From positions 1-49,816 of the forward strand of contig NZ_JAJNBZ010000040.1 of the NCBI RefSeq assembly GCF_021369635.1: a stretch of DNA of 49,816 nucleotides, given 5' to 3'. The stretch comes from Paenibacillus profundus (GTDB lineage Bacteria > Bacillota > Bacilli > Paenibacillales > Paenibacillaceae). Shown piece by piece: positions 33,906-42,605 of the stretch (positions are counted from its first letter, which is position 1; each line of letters starts with the position of its first letter). The notes below the pieces were generated by a model. The model did not search any database and was not told where the DNA came from. It saw only the letters and a program-made list of their open reading frames with translations. The translations under genes and the position numbers were made by a program.

Positions 33906-34814
33906 TTATTCTTTGACCGATCCGATCATAACACCTTCAGCAAAAAACTTCTGAATAAACGGATATACGCAAATAATCGGAGTTACGACAACGATAATAG
34001 TTGCCATCTTCAACGAATTGCCTGTAACCTGCATCTTCTCCAAAATCTCATACGACGTCGTGCCCGCGTTCTGCATCAATGCGGCACGAATCGCGTCTTG
34101 TCTCGTCAACATCTCTTGCAGAAGCGTCGATACCGGCCTCAGATTCGTTTTTTGCACATAGAATGCTCCGGTGAACCAATCATTCCAATGCCCTACCGCG
34201 TTGAACAGACTGATAACCGCAATAACCGGTTTGCTAAGCGGCATAATAATTCGGAGGAAGGTCGTAAAATCGTTGCAGCCGTCAAGCTTCGCCGACTCTT
34301 CCAGACTGACGCTGATTTGCGAGAAAAACGTTCTCATAATGATGATGTTCCAAGCGCTATACAGCCCGGGAATGACATAGACCCAGATCGTATTCACCAA
34401 ATGAAGCTGCTTCAACAGCATATAGTACGGAATTACGCCACCGCTGAAGAGCATCGTAAAGAAGATCATTAACGTAAAAAATTTGACTCCCGGAAGTGTT
34501 TTGCTCTTCAATGTATAAGCGGCCATCGCTGTCAGGAACACGCTGAAGAACGTGCCCACAATCGTACGGAAAAGCGTAATGGCGTAAGCCCCTAAAATAT
34601 TGGATGAATGGAACACTTCTTGATAATTCTCCAAGGTCCATACCCGAGGCCAGAAAAAAATGCCGCCTCTTTCCGCATCTTTCCCCGCATTGAACGACAG
34701 CGCTAATATATTGAGAAACGGAAGGATAATCGACAGGCATAACAATATGATGACAGTATAGATGACGATGCGGTATATTTTCTCGCCTGTAGAAATTTTA
34801 TAGAAATCGTTCAC
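33906..34814 (-). CDS. Carbohydrate ABC permease, LplC/YtcP type
   Basis: A 302-residue membrane protein with six membrane segments and the binding-protein-dependent permease motif EESAKLDGCNDFTTFLRIIMPLSKP (about residues 191-215), which docks the ATPase. The C-terminal SLKMATIIVVVTPIICVYPFIQKFF... GVMIGSVKE is diagnostic of the LplC/YtcP group. GTG at 34814 after GGAAAGGGG. It pairs with the LplB-like permease and LplA-like binding protein of this cluster. No ATPase gene is present; these importers commonly share an MsmX-type ATPase encoded elsewhere. Confidence 0.9.
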   Translation of the reverse strand: MNDFYKISTGEKIYRIVIYTVIILLCLSIILPFLNILALSFNAGKDAERGGIFFWPRVWTLENYQEVFHSSNILGAYAITLFRTIVGTFFSVFLTAMAAYTLKSKTLPGVKFFTLMIFFTMLFSGGVIPYYMLLKQLHLVNTIWVYVIPGLYSAWNIIIMRTFFSQISVSLEESAKLDGCNDFTTFLRIIMPLSKPVIAVISLFNAVGHWNDWFTGAFYVQKTNLRPVSTLLQEMLTRQDAIRAALMQNAGTTSYEILEKMQVTGNSLKMATIIVVVTPIICVYPFIQKFFAEGVMIGSVKE

Positions 34815-34842
34815 AGTCGTTCCCCTTTCCTTTTGAAATGCA

Positions 34843-34898
34843 GCAGGAATACCCGTAGAGGCCCTCGTCCGCCGAGGGAACGCCTCTACGGATTCTGC
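34843..34898 (-). promoter_or_regulatory. Intergenic mRNA hairpin between binding-protein and permease genes
   Basis: CCGTAGAGGC (34853-34862) pairs perfectly with GCCTCTACGG (34882-34891), extended by GCAG/CTGC arms, with an inner CCTCG/CGAGG stem. No T run follows. Such hairpins often protect the abundant binding-protein mRNA and lower readthrough into the permease. Confidence 0.65.
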
Positions 34899-34908
34899 TC
34901 CTTTCTGT

Positions 34909-36639
34909 CTACTGCGCAGGTCTTAACAAGATTGGCGTGCTCGGATCTTTGCCCTTTTGCTCCAACAGATGGATGTAGCCTTGCACATCCGCCGCCTCAA
35001 GCTGCTTGCTAACGGACTCCATAATCTTGGCCGCTTCAGTCATCGACTTCGAATAATACGCCCGGATTAAGCTCTCATTATAATTATCCAATGCCGTTTT
35101 CAATTGCGTACCTTTTTCATATTCGCCAAGGAAGGACAGCGGTCCATAGCCGTCTTCGACTTTCGCATTTTTATATTTCTCGTCCCAACCGAAATAGTCG
35201 GCGATTTTGTTAGGACCTTCATTTTCGGCAGGAAATGCGGCGTCTCCATATTCCACTTCGCCGAAGTCAGCTACCGGATCCAAATCCGTATTGCCGAGGT
35301 ACTCGCCCCACGTATCGCCTGCGCCTTGGAAAGCAAGCTGCTGCGCTGCTTTCGGATCCTGCTTTTTCAGATCGATAACTTCCTGCTTCACGATCGGGTT
35401 GCCTTTCTCATCCAAATTGTAATCGCGGCCTTCTATCCCGTACTGCCATAACAGCTTGCCTTCGCGGCTTGCCAGGAAATCGGCGAACTTCACAATTTCC
35501 TCCGGGCGTTCCGTCGTAGCCGGGATCGCCCACATGTTGTACCCCGATTTGTAAGTCAGACTCATCTGATACGGGCCTTCCACGCTGTTCAAAGGACCGA
35601 GCGGCAAGTAATGCATATCTTTATTGAACTCCAAGTAGTTGTGCATGTCGGGAATAATGGCGAATGAGCCGTTCAGAGCCCCTTCTGTAGCGCGCGTCTC
35701 GTCCATCGTATAGTATTCTGGATGGAGCAAGCCTCCATTGAGCAATTTCTGAACGAACTCGATCCGCTTCATTGCATACTCCGTCTGACTCTCGTGCTTG
35801 ATGGCGCCATCGCCGTCCGTAAAGAATCCTTCGTCTCCCCACCACAGATCGGAGTAGATGTAGCTGTTTTCATTGCCGCCCCAATAACGAGGCCCAATCG
35901 GATACACTTCATTGCCATTCGAATCTTTGAAGTTGCCGGCCTTAATCTTCTTCGCCAACTCATACAATTGTTCGGAGGTTGTAATGGACTTCGGATCGAT
36001 TTGAAGCGCTTCCGCAATATCTTTGCGGATATGCGGCCCCCCTACCCATTTCCGGGTTTCCTGACCGCCCTCGCGGTTTATTCGCATATGAACGAAATAG
36101 GTTGAGCCATTGAATTCCGGACGAAACATGACACCGTTTTTCGTATCGACAGGCAGAAAACCGTCTTCCAAATATTTGCTGTATATTTTCATATCCTTTA
36201 AATAAGGCGTTAAATCCGTAAACATTCCTTCACGGGCCGCTTTGAGCAGAACCGGCATTTCCGGCCGTCCGCTATGATTCAAATAACTGACGATAACATC
36301 CGGCAAATCACCTGTAGCCAGTCCGGCCGTCAATCCTTCCAGGGAGCTGTTAGCCGGGGTATTCTCCCACTCAAGCGTAATTCCGGTCAGTTCTTTAATT
36401 TTTTTGGCTACTTCGTTGTCAATCTGATTGCCCGAAATATCATTCATGACTCCATTCATGAACAAACGCCCCTTAATGGTGCGATCCGCGATCCAGGTCG
36501 CCGGCTTCTCCCCCTTATCCGTACTCGTTGAATCACTGCCTTCCGCTGACTGGCTATCAGCCCCTCCCCCGCTGCAAGCGCTTAACAACATGACGATGGC
36601 AAGCATTAATGTCATCCACTTTCCCCATCTCCCTTTCAT
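34909..36639 (-). CDS. Extracellular sugar-binding lipoprotein, LplA type
   Basis: A 576-residue family 1 solute-binding protein. The signal peptide ends in a lipobox, MLLSACSGGG (Cys at about 21). The binding domain includes GITLEWENTPANSSLEGLTAGLATGDLPDVI and EIVKFADFLASREGKLLWQYG, typical of the large LplA-like group in Paenibacillus. It would capture an oligosaccharide outside the cell and pass it to the two permeases. ATG at 36639 is preferred over GTG at 36645 because AAAAGGGG spaces better. The operon order permease, binding protein, permease is less common than having both permeases side by side. Confidence 0.88.
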   Translation of the reverse strand: MKGRWGKWMTLMLAIVMLLSACSGGGADSQSAEGSDSTSTDKGEKPATWIADRTIKGRLFMNGVMNDISGNQIDNEVAKKIKELTGITLEWENTPANSSLEGLTAGLATGDLPDVIVSYLNHSGRPEMPVLLKAAREGMFTDLTPYLKDMKIYSKYLEDGFLPVDTKNGVMFRPEFNGSTYFVHMRINREGGQETRKWVGGPHIRKDIAEALQIDPKSITTSEQLYELAKKIKAGNFKDSNGNEVYPIGPRYWGGNENSYIYSDLWWGDEGFFTDGDGAIKHESQTEYAMKRIEFVQKLLNGGLLHPEYYTMDETRATEGALNGSFAIIPDMHNYLEFNKDMHYLPLGPLNSVEGPYQMSLTYKSGYNMWAIPATTERPEEIVKFADFLASREGKLLWQYGIEGRDYNLDEKGNPIVKQEVIDLKKQDPKAAQQLAFQGAGDTWGEYLGNTDLDPVADFGEVEYGDAAFPAENEGPNKIADYFGWDEKYKNAKVEDGYGPLSFLGEYEKGTQLKTALDNYNESLIRAYYSKSMTEAAKIMESVSKQLEAADVQGYIHLLEQKGKDPSTPILLRPAQ

Positions 36640-36724
36640 ACCCACACCCCTTTTCTTTTAATTGGTTTATGAAAGACGTCTTTCGAAGCCGTTCATGCTG
36701 AATAACAATTCGTCCGTCAAAAAC

Positions 36725-36739
36725 ATGGAATCGTTACCA
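36725..36739. promoter_or_regulatory. Second LacI-type operator-like site
   Basis: TGGAATCGTTACCA resembles the operator at 31,902 (TGGTATCGTTACCA) with one change. It overlaps the stop codon of the LplB-like gene and lies 86 bases before the binding-protein start, so it may control a separate promoter. Confidence 0.4.
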
Positions 36740-37684
36740 CAATGATGTGTCGGAAACCTTGCGGGATATTTTATTGGCAACAATGACAAGGATAAGGCCA
36801 ATCATCCCTTGAATCATACCGACTACGGTCGCATAGCCGAACTGGCCGTTTTGCAAACCGACACGAATAATGTACGTATCCAATATTTCCGCCAGATGCA
36901 TATTCCCAGGTGTCCTTAACAGATATATCTGATCAAATCCGGCAGATAATATGTTGCCAAGCGATAGAATGAATAAAATGACGATCGTTGGCAATATAGA
37001 TGGAAGCGTAATGCTCCAAATTTCGTTCCATTTGTTCGTTCCGTCAATTTTACCGGCTTCATACAGCTCAGGATTGATGCCGGATATGGCTGCCAAATAA
37101 ATAATCGATTCCCAGCCGATCCCTTTCCATATGTAGCTCCAGAACATTATAGAGTAAAAATAGTTGCCTTCCATAAGGTAAAAAGTTGAGCCGTCTCCGC
37201 CAAAAGCGCTGATTGCTTGATTGAGCAGTCCGGTATCCGGCGCCAATATTCTTTGCAGCATGCCGACTACGACCACCCAGGAAATAAAGTGAGGCAAATA
37301 AGAAATGCTTTGGGCAATCCCTTTAAATCGTTTATGTCTCACTTCGTTGAACATGAGAGCCAAAATAATCGGAAAAGGCAATCCAACAAACAGCTTCAGC
37401 GAGCTGATAATGAGCGTATTTTTGATCAACATCCAAAATTGATAATCATTGAAAAATGCCTTGAAATAGTCAAAGCCAATCCACGGACTTCCTAATATCC
37501 CCATATTAAACTTGTATTCTTTAAATGCTAGTACCAAGCCACCCATAGGAATATAGTTAAAAATAATAAAGTACACGATACATGGCAAAAGCATAAAGTA
37601 CAAATATTTATGTAGTACAATCCTTTTCCATAGCTTCCGCCGTTTTCCCAACCGAATTCCGGCAGTTTGAATATTCGCGTGCAT
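36734..37684 (-). CDS. Carbohydrate ABC permease, LplB type
   Basis: A 316-residue permease with six membrane segments. PCIVYFIIFNYIPMGGLVLAFKEYKFNMGIL is the typical LplB opening. The ATPase-docking motif is NPELYEAGKIDGTNKWNEIWSITLPSILP (about residues 207-235). It ends NKISRKVSDTSLW, the usual end of this group. First gene of the catabolic cluster; ATG at 37684 follows AAAGGACTGATGG. Two operator-like palindromes lie 70 to 280 bases upstream, so the LacI protein probably governs its promoter. Confidence 0.9.
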   Translation of the reverse strand: MHANIQTAGIRLGKRRKLWKRIVLHKYLYFMLLPCIVYFIIFNYIPMGGLVLAFKEYKFNMGILGSPWIGFDYFKAFFNDYQFWMLIKNTLIISSLKLFVGLPFPIILALMFNEVRHKRFKGIAQSISYLPHFISWVVVVGMLQRILAPDTGLLNQAISAFGGDGSTFYLMEGNYFYSIMFWSYIWKGIGWESIIYLAAISGINPELYEAGKIDGTNKWNEIWSITLPSILPTIVILFILSLGNILSAGFDQIYLLRTPGNMHLAEILDTYIIRVGLQNGQFGYATVVGMIQGMIGLILVIVANKISRKVSDTSLW

Positions 37685-37748
37685 TCCATCAGTCCTTTCC
37701 CTAGAGTCTGTGAGGCTGTCGGATTGACTTTTTACTCACCTCCTTCTA

Positions 37749-37771
37749 TAAGAAATCGTTACCATATTAGA
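37749..37771. promoter_or_regulatory. Third LacI-type operator, at the importer promoter
   Basis: ATCGTTACCATATT (37755-37768) is identical to the right arm of the 31,902 operator; the left arm is weak. On the minus strand TTGTTA with a -10-like TATTCT or TCTAAT overlaps it, as expected for a repressor site in the lplB-type gene promoter. Confidence 0.6.
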
Positions 37772-37946
37772 ATAAAAAAAAATATCAGATTAACAAAGTG
37801 AAGCAACAAATAAAATAAGTTTATAATACTGTCCTGCTATAGATTATCCTATATCCAAGGAAGTGAGCGATCAGATTGAATGTTTTTTAGCTGATGATTA
37901 TAATACCGGGATAATTCCTTTTTCTTCTCATTTGAACAAAAAAACG

Positions 37947-37964
37947 TATGATAACGTTACCATA
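37947..37964. promoter_or_regulatory. Fourth LacI-type operator, upstream
   Basis: TATGATAACGTTACCATA is an 18-bp palindrome with one mismatched pair and shares the ACGTTACCATA arm. At 190 bp from the previous site it could support looping. It also resembles a catabolite-responsive element core. Confidence 0.5.
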
Positions 37965-38542
37965 AAGAGCTAGAAAATACACTCAAGAATGAGAAAAATG
38001 CCTTCGGTCTAGGATAATTAACCCAAAATAGGCTCGGCTTCCATTTAATCATGAAATTGCAGCATCTCATACGAGTAAGCGCTTTCCTTTTAGCGTTATT
38101 CTATCTAAAAACCTTTCCAGAGTCAACAGAAATGTTGGCGCTCACATCGTCCTAATGGTTGGTTAAATATGGACAATCCGCCATATTTCTGAGAAAGAAG
38201 GAAATCGAGCTCGTCATTCTTCGGTAACTTGTAAACAAAGCATCTACACAGCCAATTAAAGTGGCCCGAAGCAAAAGTGCTCTTCTAATGGAGGCCGTCC
38301 AGTGCCAGGATACTCCCTCTCCTTTATACGATTGCGTCACAATAATTGCGAAGGATGCTTTTTTTCCAAGGGGTTTATCTTATAGATTATACTTCTCCAC
38401 TTTACGTTCTGAAAATCGCATGCTCGAAAACATGTCATAAAAGTGCATCCCATTCAGCTTGAATACAAAGTATCATATGTATATATGAACCCTATGTATT
38501 CCTTATAAGTCATACAGAAATAGTCAGGAAAGGGGCTTTACA
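37965..38542. other. Intergenic gap before the SLC13 gene
   Basis: About 580 bases with no supported gene. A 62-codon minus-strand frame at 38,152-38,340 has no ribosome binding site or family resemblance. The divergent promoters of the sugar cluster and the SLC13 gene must lie here. Confidence 0.4.
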
Positions 38543-40408
38543 GTGACTGCAGACATGATTATCACTCTCGTGGTTTTAGCAGCAGCAGCTATTCTGTTCA
38601 TGAGCGGCAAGGTCCGGTCCGATCTAGTAGCAATCTGCTCATTAGTCCTGCTTGTTTTGCTCGATATTTTAAGTCCGAATGAGGCGCTTTCTGGCTTCTC
38701 CAATTCCATCGTCATTATGATGATCGGCCTGTTCATCGTTGGGGGCGGCATTTTTCAGACGGGTCTTGCCAAGATGGCTAGCGGGAAAATGCTCAAGCTG
38801 GCGGGAGATAGCGAGTTCCGTTTATTAATAACCGTGATGCTGGCCACTTCCTTTATCGGCGCCTTCGTCAGCAACACGGGTACGGTAGCCGTCATGCTGC
38901 CCATTGTGGTCAGTCTGGCCACGAGTGCTAATATCAGTCCGGGGCGTTTGCTTATGCCGTTGGCTTTTGCCAGCAGCTTGGGCGGCACGCTTACCTTGAT
39001 CGGTACTCCTCCCAATCTAGTCATCAGCGAAACGCTAAGCAAGGCGGGATTCGAGGAGCTATCCTTCTTCTCGTTCACCCCGATCGGATTGGTCTGCTTG
39101 GTTATCGGTACCGGCCTTATCCTGCTTCTCAGCAAGCTGCTGCCTAAAGAACATGGTGAGGGGAAAGGAAACAGACGCGGCCGCTCCTTGAACGAGCTTG
39201 CCCGTCAGTACCAGCTCTCGCAAAATCTATATCGCGTCCAAGTGAGTGACGACTCTCTCATCACAACAAAGACGCTGCTTGAACTGGATATACCAAATCA
39301 ATATCAAGTACATATTATCGAAATTCGTCGTAAAACATCCCACAAGAACCCGTTTTTCAAAACGATTAATCAGGAAATTGCCGGACCTTTAACCGTCATT
39401 AACAAGCAGGATATCCTGTATGTATATGGAGTGTTCGAAGCTGTTCAAGCCTTCGCCGAGTTCTACCAATTAGCACTGCTTGATCACCAAGTCGTGGAGC
39501 AGTCGATTATTCAGAATACGGAACGATTCGCTTCCGATCAGATTGGAATTGCGGAAGTGCTGCTTCCTCCCAATTCAAGTCTCATTAATCAACAGGTCAA
39601 GCAGTCGGGATTCCGTGAGAAGTATAGCGTCAACATTTTAGGCATTCAGCGCAAGGGAGAGTATTTACTGCACCAGCTGAAAGATGAGAAAATCCGGTTC
39701 GGGGATGCGTTGCTTATTCAAGGAACATGGAAGAGCATCGCGCTGCTCTCCAAGGAAGAGTCAGATATCGTCGTGGTCGGTCAGCCACTGGAGACCGCGG
39801 CCGCCATCCCTTTGAACCATAAAGCGCCGATTGCCGCCGGGATAATGCTGTTCATGGTCGTGCTGATGATCCTGGAAGTATTCCCTGCTGTCATTTCTGT
39901 CATGATCGCGGCGATATTAATGGTGGCGACGGGTTGTCTTCGCGGTATGGAAGCTGCCTACAAGACCATCAATTGGGAGAGCATCGTCCTTATCGGCGGC
40001 ATGATTCCGATGTCCATCGCCATCGAGAAGACGGGCGCGGCCGCACTCCTCTCAGAGAAGCTCGTCTCAAGTCTCGGCAATATAGGCCCGTTCGCCCTGC
40101 TCGCAGGTGTCTATTTCACGACTTCTATCCTGACGCTATTTATTAGCAATACCGCTTGTGCCGTGTTATTTGCGCCAATCGCGTTGACCGCAGCTGTACA
40201 GCTCGGTGTCAGTCCGGTTCCTTATTTATTTGCCGTAGCGATTGCAGCTGGAATGTGCTTTGCCGTGCCTTTTTCCACGCCGCCTAATGCGCTCGTCATG
40301 TCTGCTGGCAAATATACCTTCATGGACTATGTCAAAGTCGGACTGCCTTTGCAGCTGTTGCTGGGCGTTGCCATGGTTGCTTTGTTGCCGTTGTTCTTTC
40401 CTTTTTGA
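38543..40408 (+). CDS. SLC13/DASS family permease with two TrkA-C domains
   Basis: A 621-residue transporter. Hydrophobic helices at residues 5-205 and 430-621 surround two cytosolic RCK/TrkA-C domains (about 215-410, including VHIIEIRRKTSHKNPFF and NILGIQRKGEYLL). The repeated SNTGTVAVMLPI and SNTACAVLFAPI segments are the paired Ser-Asn-Thr motifs that bind sodium and substrate in divalent-anion:sodium symporters. GTPPNLV (first half) and STPPNALV (second half) match. It probably imports a dicarboxylate, sulfate or similar anion. GTG at 38543 follows AGGAAAGGGG. A 260-bp piece of this gene recurs at 22,521. Confidence 0.9.
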   Translation: MTADMIITLVVLAAAAILFMSGKVRSDLVAICSLVLLVLLDILSPNEALSGFSNSIVIMMIGLFIVGGGIFQTGLAKMASGKMLKLAGDSEFRLLITVMLATSFIGAFVSNTGTVAVMLPIVVSLATSANISPGRLLMPLAFASSLGGTLTLIGTPPNLVISETLSKAGFEELSFFSFTPIGLVCLVIGTGLILLLSKLLPKEHGEGKGNRRGRSLNELARQYQLSQNLYRVQVSDDSLITTKTLLELDIPNQYQVHIIEIRRKTSHKNPFFKTINQEIAGPLTVINKQDILYVYGVFEAVQAFAEFYQLALLDHQVVEQSIIQNTERFASDQIGIAEVLLPPNSSLINQQVKQSGFREKYSVNILGIQRKGEYLLHQLKDEKIRFGDALLIQGTWKSIALLSKEESDIVVVGQPLETAAAIPLNHKAPIAAGIMLFMVVLMILEVFPAVISVMIAAILMVATGCLRGMEAAYKTINWESIVLIGGMIPMSIAIEKTGAAALLSEKLVSSLGNIGPFALLAGVYFTTSILTLFISNTACAVLFAPIALTAAVQLGVSPVPYLFAVAIAAGMCFAVPFSTPPNALVMSAGKYTFMDYVKVGLPLQLLLGVAMVALLPLFFPF

Positions 40409-40490
40409 ATGATCTATCTTCCCATGGAGCCGTTGCGACCACTTCCATTCTATCAAGTTTTCGACTTGGGCGACGGTTCCAACTGACAGG

Positions 40491-40528
40491 GTTCAACAGA
40501 CAGCGTTCAACAGACAGCGTTCAACAGA
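40491..40528 (+). repeat. Three tandem 14-bp repeats
   Basis: GTTCAACAGACAGC occurs at 40491 and 40505 and a partial third copy (GTTCAACAGA) at 40519, exactly 14 bases apart. They lie about 110 bases before the RRNPP regulator gene. They may be binding sites or slipped-strand duplications. Confidence 0.75.
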
Positions 40529-40637
40529 AAATCTCCAAATTAGAAAATTATGTCTGTAGATAGTATTTACATTATCGACATCAAATGGTAATATAAAGGA
40601 AAAGAATACACTTTTAATAGTATCGGAAGGTGATGGT

Positions 40638-41927
40638 ATGCAATCGAATCTGAATGTGCTGCTGCACACAACCATCGGCGACCTTATCCGACAGCATAGA
40701 GAAGAAGCGAATTTATCGCTGAGCCAATTGGCACATCAATCAGGAGTCGATAAGGCGGGGATATCCAGGATCGAACGTGGTGAAACCAAGCGTCCGGAAT
40801 TGAGAACCGTTCAATTACTGGCTGACGTGCTTGGTATACCATACGAAGTATATGTGAGTCATTATATTGATGTGGAGCAACGTCCTGACGTATTGCATGA
40901 TATGTTGATGGAAGCTATTCGATTAGCTCACGTACCGCTTATCTCAAAGGTTGTCCTGCGGTTCCTCGAATCTCCTCAGAAGGACAGCTATGACCTGATT
41001 GAGCAGTTGTTTCATACGACAATTAACATCACCAATCGTGAAATGAAGTTGGAGCTGCTTAAGCATATCATTGATTTCTCCCGAAATCACGGCATTCAAA
41101 CGTATTTCTCCAAAGGAATTTTACATAAGTATTTAATCGAGCGCGATGACTTTAGCAAGCTCGATTCCACCTACCACGCGGGAAAAAACATCATTCAATA
41201 CGAGAATTTCTTATCATACGAGGAAAAGATACTGCTGTACTATAAGCTTGGCGTACATGCCTATGTTTTAAGGCTGTATAAAGATTGCATTGAATTATGC
41301 GAACAAGTGATTCGTAATGATACAACAGACAGTTTCTTTAAAGCTGAAGCTTTTTTTGCCTTATGCAATTCACACTATTATTTATGTGACTATACACGTG
41401 CCAAACATTATTTGGAGGAATACAGTAAGTTCTCATTCCCCAATGTAGCCGAAAACGTCAGGTTCATGACGGGATCCATAAACGGTAAGATTGGAAATAC
41501 GGAATTGGCAGTCACCCAGCTCGAAAGCTTTCTAGAGCGTTCTTCCGAATACAACTTTATGAATGTCGTAGTCGCCCTAATGGAATTATATTTGGAAAAG
41601 AAAGACCTTATTGCAATCGAAAAGCTTCTAAGCTACGAGATGAGGATTACGCAGACTGAGATTCGAACACCGTATAAAAGGTTTGCATTAGCATATTTTC
41701 ACAGGTTAAAAGGAGATTATTTAATTTATTCTAAAGTAACAATTACTGCTTTTGAAAGTTACATTAAGAGTGCCTGCGAGTATATAAAAGTTAGTATGTA
41801 TTCACAGGCATTTGAATGCTTGGGCTTCGTTACTAACAAAGCCATAGAGAATGGAAATATCGAATTATATAAAGATGTTCTCCAAAAAATGAACAGCATG
41901 TATTCTATGCTGAGCAAACCTAACTAG
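40638..41927 (+). CDS. RRNPP-type quorum-sensing regulator (XRE + TPR)
   Basis: A 429-residue regulator. The N-terminal XRE helix-turn-helix is at residues 12-65 (LSLSQLAHQSGVDKAGISRIERGE). The rest is all-helical with tetratricopeptide-like repeats, for example YKLGVHAYVLRLYKDCIELCEQVI, FFALCNSHYYLCDYTRAKHYLEEY and AYFHRLKGDYLIYSKVTITAFESY. The layout and length match PlcR, NprR and the paenibacillar peptide receptors, which bind a re-imported peptide in the TPR groove and change DNA binding. ATG at 40638 follows GGAAGGTGATGG. The propeptide gene starts 12 bp after its stop, the usual receptor-signal order. Confidence 0.85.
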   Translation: MQSNLNVLLHTTIGDLIRQHREEANLSLSQLAHQSGVDKAGISRIERGETKRPELRTVQLLADVLGIPYEVYVSHYIDVEQRPDVLHDMLMEAIRLAHVPLISKVVLRFLESPQKDSYDLIEQLFHTTINITNREMKLELLKHIIDFSRNHGIQTYFSKGILHKYLIERDDFSKLDSTYHAGKNIIQYENFLSYEEKILLYYKLGVHAYVLRLYKDCIELCEQVIRNDTTDSFFKAEAFFALCNSHYYLCDYTRAKHYLEEYSKFSFPNVAENVRFMTGSINGKIGNTELAVTQLESFLERSSEYNFMNVVVALMELYLEKKDLIAIEKLLSYEMRITQTEIRTPYKRFALAYFHRLKGDYLIYSKVTITAFESYIKSACEYIKVSMYSQAFECLGFVTNKAIENGNIELYKDVLQKMNSMYSMLSKPN

Positions 41928-41939
41928 GAGGTAGATGGC

Positions 41940-42083
41940 ATGAAAAAAATTCGTATTCGTGTATCCATTTTGGCCATTGCTGTATTGCTTTTTGTGGCTC
42001 CAGTCACCATTTCTGCAGAAGGTAACATTGGGAAGTTCTTCAATGCTTCATTTGGCGGAGAACCTTCGTGGCAAGTCCGTTAA
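41940..42083 (+). CDS. Secreted signal propeptide of the RRNPP pair
   Basis: A 47-codon gene starting MKKIRIRVSILAIAVLLFVA, a basic start and hydrophobic core, with a signal cleavage region around PVTISA. A short polar tail of 22 residues follows, ending GGEPSWQVR. This is the form of Phr/PapR/NprX-like propeptides: exported by Sec, trimmed to a short C-terminal peptide and re-imported by an oligopeptide permease. The site AGGAGGTAG overlaps the regulator stop, so the two are co-translated from one mRNA, and a strong terminator follows. The mature peptide cannot be read from sequence alone; it should come from the last 5-10 residues. Confidence 0.78.
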   Translation: MKKIRIRVSILAIAVLLFVAPVTISAEGNIGKFFNASFGGEPSWQVR

Positions 42084-42135
42084 CGTGGACAAGTTATTTT
42101 CATCATCTTTCGATAATATTATATAAATTCCCATG

Positions 42136-42165
42136 GAACGCTACGAAAAATAGCGTTCTTTTTTT
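42136..42165 (+). terminator. Terminator of the quorum-sensing cassette
   Basis: GAACGCTA (42136-42143) pairs perfectly with TAGCGTTC (42151-42158), followed by seven T. Confidence 0.9.
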
Positions 42166-42269
42166 GTTAAATTTGTTGTTTTATTCCTTTTTCCACCAAA
42201 AGTCGTCAACATGATTTATATTAGATTTAGAGATGAGATAACCAATTTCATCCAACCCCATTTTGGGAG

Positions 42270-42560
42270 GTGATTGTTTTTATTTTACATAGGCATGACC
42301 CCAAAGAAGACAATCGGATACGACAAGAAGATGAATTGCTGCAAAAGATCGAGGACAAGCGCAATCAGCTATTGAGTGCAGCATTATATGAAAAGTGTCT
42401 TACCGATGATGATATCGTCCGGTTAAGTCAGGAATTGGACATTTACATTGTGAAGTTTCAAAAGCAATTGGATCTGCAAAGAAAAAAACGTTCACTCTCT
42501 TACAAAGGAGTCGCGCAAACCGAGCGAATGAGCCATGTATTGGCAGGAGTGAATATCTAA
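42270..42560 (+). CDS. Spo0E-like aspartyl-phosphate phosphatase
   Basis: A small helical protein with the Spo0E signature Ser-Gln-Glu-Leu-Asp in RLSQELDIYIVKFQKQLD. The preceding helix (LLQKIEDKRNQLLSAALYEK) completes the typical two-helix hairpin. Such proteins dephosphorylate Spo0A~P and so delay sporulation. The start is unclear: GTG at 42270 overlaps GGGAGGTG, and a shorter form from TTG at 42337 would match the family's usual 50-85 residues. It follows the quorum-sensing cassette but has its own ribosome binding site after a terminator. Both would act on developmental decisions. Confidence 0.75.
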   Translation: MIVFILHRHDPKEDNRIRQEDELLQKIEDKRNQLLSAALYEKCLTDDDIVRLSQELDIYIVKFQKQLDLQRKKRSLSYKGVAQTERMSHVLAGVNI

Positions 42561-42605
42561 AATGAATATTTGTGTGATTATTTTACCTGACCCCGACCAA
42601 CTGAA

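Noticed and set aside
38152..38340. 62-codon minus-strand frame
   Set aside because: No ribosome binding site, no family and located in a promoter-rich gap.
40491..40528. Possible CRISPR array
   Set aside because: Repeats are 14 bp and directly adjacent, with no spacers and no cas genes.
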